Of a stretch of 64,000 nt of DNA, positions 63,727 through 64,000 are shown piece by piece (the first letter of the stretch is position 1; every line of letters starts with the position of its first letter). The notes below the pieces were generated by a model. It ran no database searches, was not told where the DNA came from, and saw only the letters and a program-made list of their open reading frames with translations. A program made the translations under genes and the position numbers. The stretch comes from Sulfurovum sp. (GTDB taxonomy: Bacteria; Campylobacterota; Campylobacteria; Campylobacterales; Sulfurovaceae), in NCBI GenBank assembly GCA_023955225.1, contig JAGSGJ010000001.1, positions 20,808 through 84,807 on the forward strand, in the 5' to 3' direction.

Positions 63727-64000
63727 ATGGCGAAAAGTAAAACCGAAGATCACATCGCATTGTTTATAGACTGTGACAATATATCACATCGATCTATAGA
63801 GGGCATCATTAATGAGCTGAGTAAATATGGTATCGTAAGTATACGCCAAGCCTATGGAAATTGGACAAAAGACAACCTCAAGAACTGGGAAGACAAACTC
63901 TTGGAGTTTGCCATTAAACCCATACAACAGTTTGACTACTCTAAAAACAAAAATGCCACTGATATTCTTATGACGATAGATGCCATCGATCTACTACACA
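63727..64000 (+). CDS. NYN-domain (LabA/DUF88-like) putative ribonuclease, partial
   Basis: Starts ATG 63727 and runs off the right edge (91 codons). ALFIDCDNIS is the first acidic motif of NYN/PIN-like nucleases, and NKNATDILMTIDAIDLL the second acidic motif, spaced as in LabA/DUF88 proteins. A cytosolic metal-dependent RNase is expected. Confidence 0.82.
   Translation, partial: MAKSKTEDHIALFIDCDNISHRSIEGIINELSKYGIVSIRQAYGNWTKDNLKNWEDKLLEFAIKPIQQFDYSKNKNATDILMTIDAIDLLH

Overview
This 64 kb window is a gene-dense, AT-rich chromosomal segment of a free-living bacterium. The content suggests a Campylobacterota (Epsilonproteobacteria) member, probably close to Sulfurovum or Sulfurimonas. The reasons are short operons on both strands with overlapping starts and stops, many promoters that show only an extended -10 box, nitrate uptake without sugar catabolism genes, and the style of the LepA, Prs, RsmD, ComF and ABC proteins. 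The assignment rests on recognised protein families and is an inference; no rRNA, tRNA, CRISPR array, prophage or intact insertion sequence is visible.

Layout. 1-5.2 kb: endonuclease/exonuclease/phosphatase protein, cardiolipin synthase, DUF819 membrane protein, coiled-coil membrane protein and dipeptide epimerase. 5.2-7.9 kb: zinc uptake ABC system (znuACB) plus a tiny lipoprotein. 7.9-13.6 kb: arsenic/metal region with a DUF318 permease divergent from arsR, a glycosyltransferase, arsC, a BFD-like cysteine-rich protein, arsB and a membrane-anchored methyltransferase; two identical ArsR-type operators overlap the -35 boxes of arsR and arsC. 13.7-16.3 kb: an EAL/degenerate-GGDEF pair with a palindromic operator in its promoter. 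16.4-19.5 kb: GCS-like ligase, AstE-like deacylase and FetB-like permease. 19.7-30.9 kb: nitrogen and redox block: nitrate ABC transporter nrtABC, orphan histidine kinase, NarK, rhodanese, GltB-like FMN protein, ComF, sirtuin and exported superoxide reductase. 31-43.7 kb: acetolactate synthase with aldehyde dehydrogenase, pirin, IspE, NifU-like protein, hydrolase, a broken truncated hemoglobin, Pcm with Memo and its radical SAM partner, an MFS transporter and a membrane-anchored phosphatase. 43.8-48.8 kb: a five-gene envelope transport cassette (LolA-like, two FtsX-type permeases, LolD-like ATPase, outer-membrane protein). 49.2-53.8 kb: one-chain pyruvate:ferredoxin oxidoreductase plus a PreA/dihydroorotate-dehydrogenase-like partner. 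54.7-57.3 kb: thioredoxin-like protein and MMPL/RND exporter. 57.4-61 kb: prs-lepA-nifX-like-copD operon. 61-64 kb: DUF2062 protein, NlpC/P60 hydrolase, RsmD and the start of a NYN-domain protein.

Most noteworthy signals: (i) a 225-nt nrtA-nrtB intergenic region that folds into long, mutually exclusive hairpins; (ii) five genes whose -10 box ends exactly 6 nt before the start codon, which predicts leaderless mRNAs; (iii) two genes whose reading frame and Shine-Dalgarno site imply ATC or ATT start codons; (iv) an integrase-arm-like domain fused to an EAL protein behind an operator-flanked promoter; (v) a G9 tract at the ribosome binding site of a methyltransferase; (vi) an amber-interrupted hemoglobin next to a relic of a REP-associated transposase.
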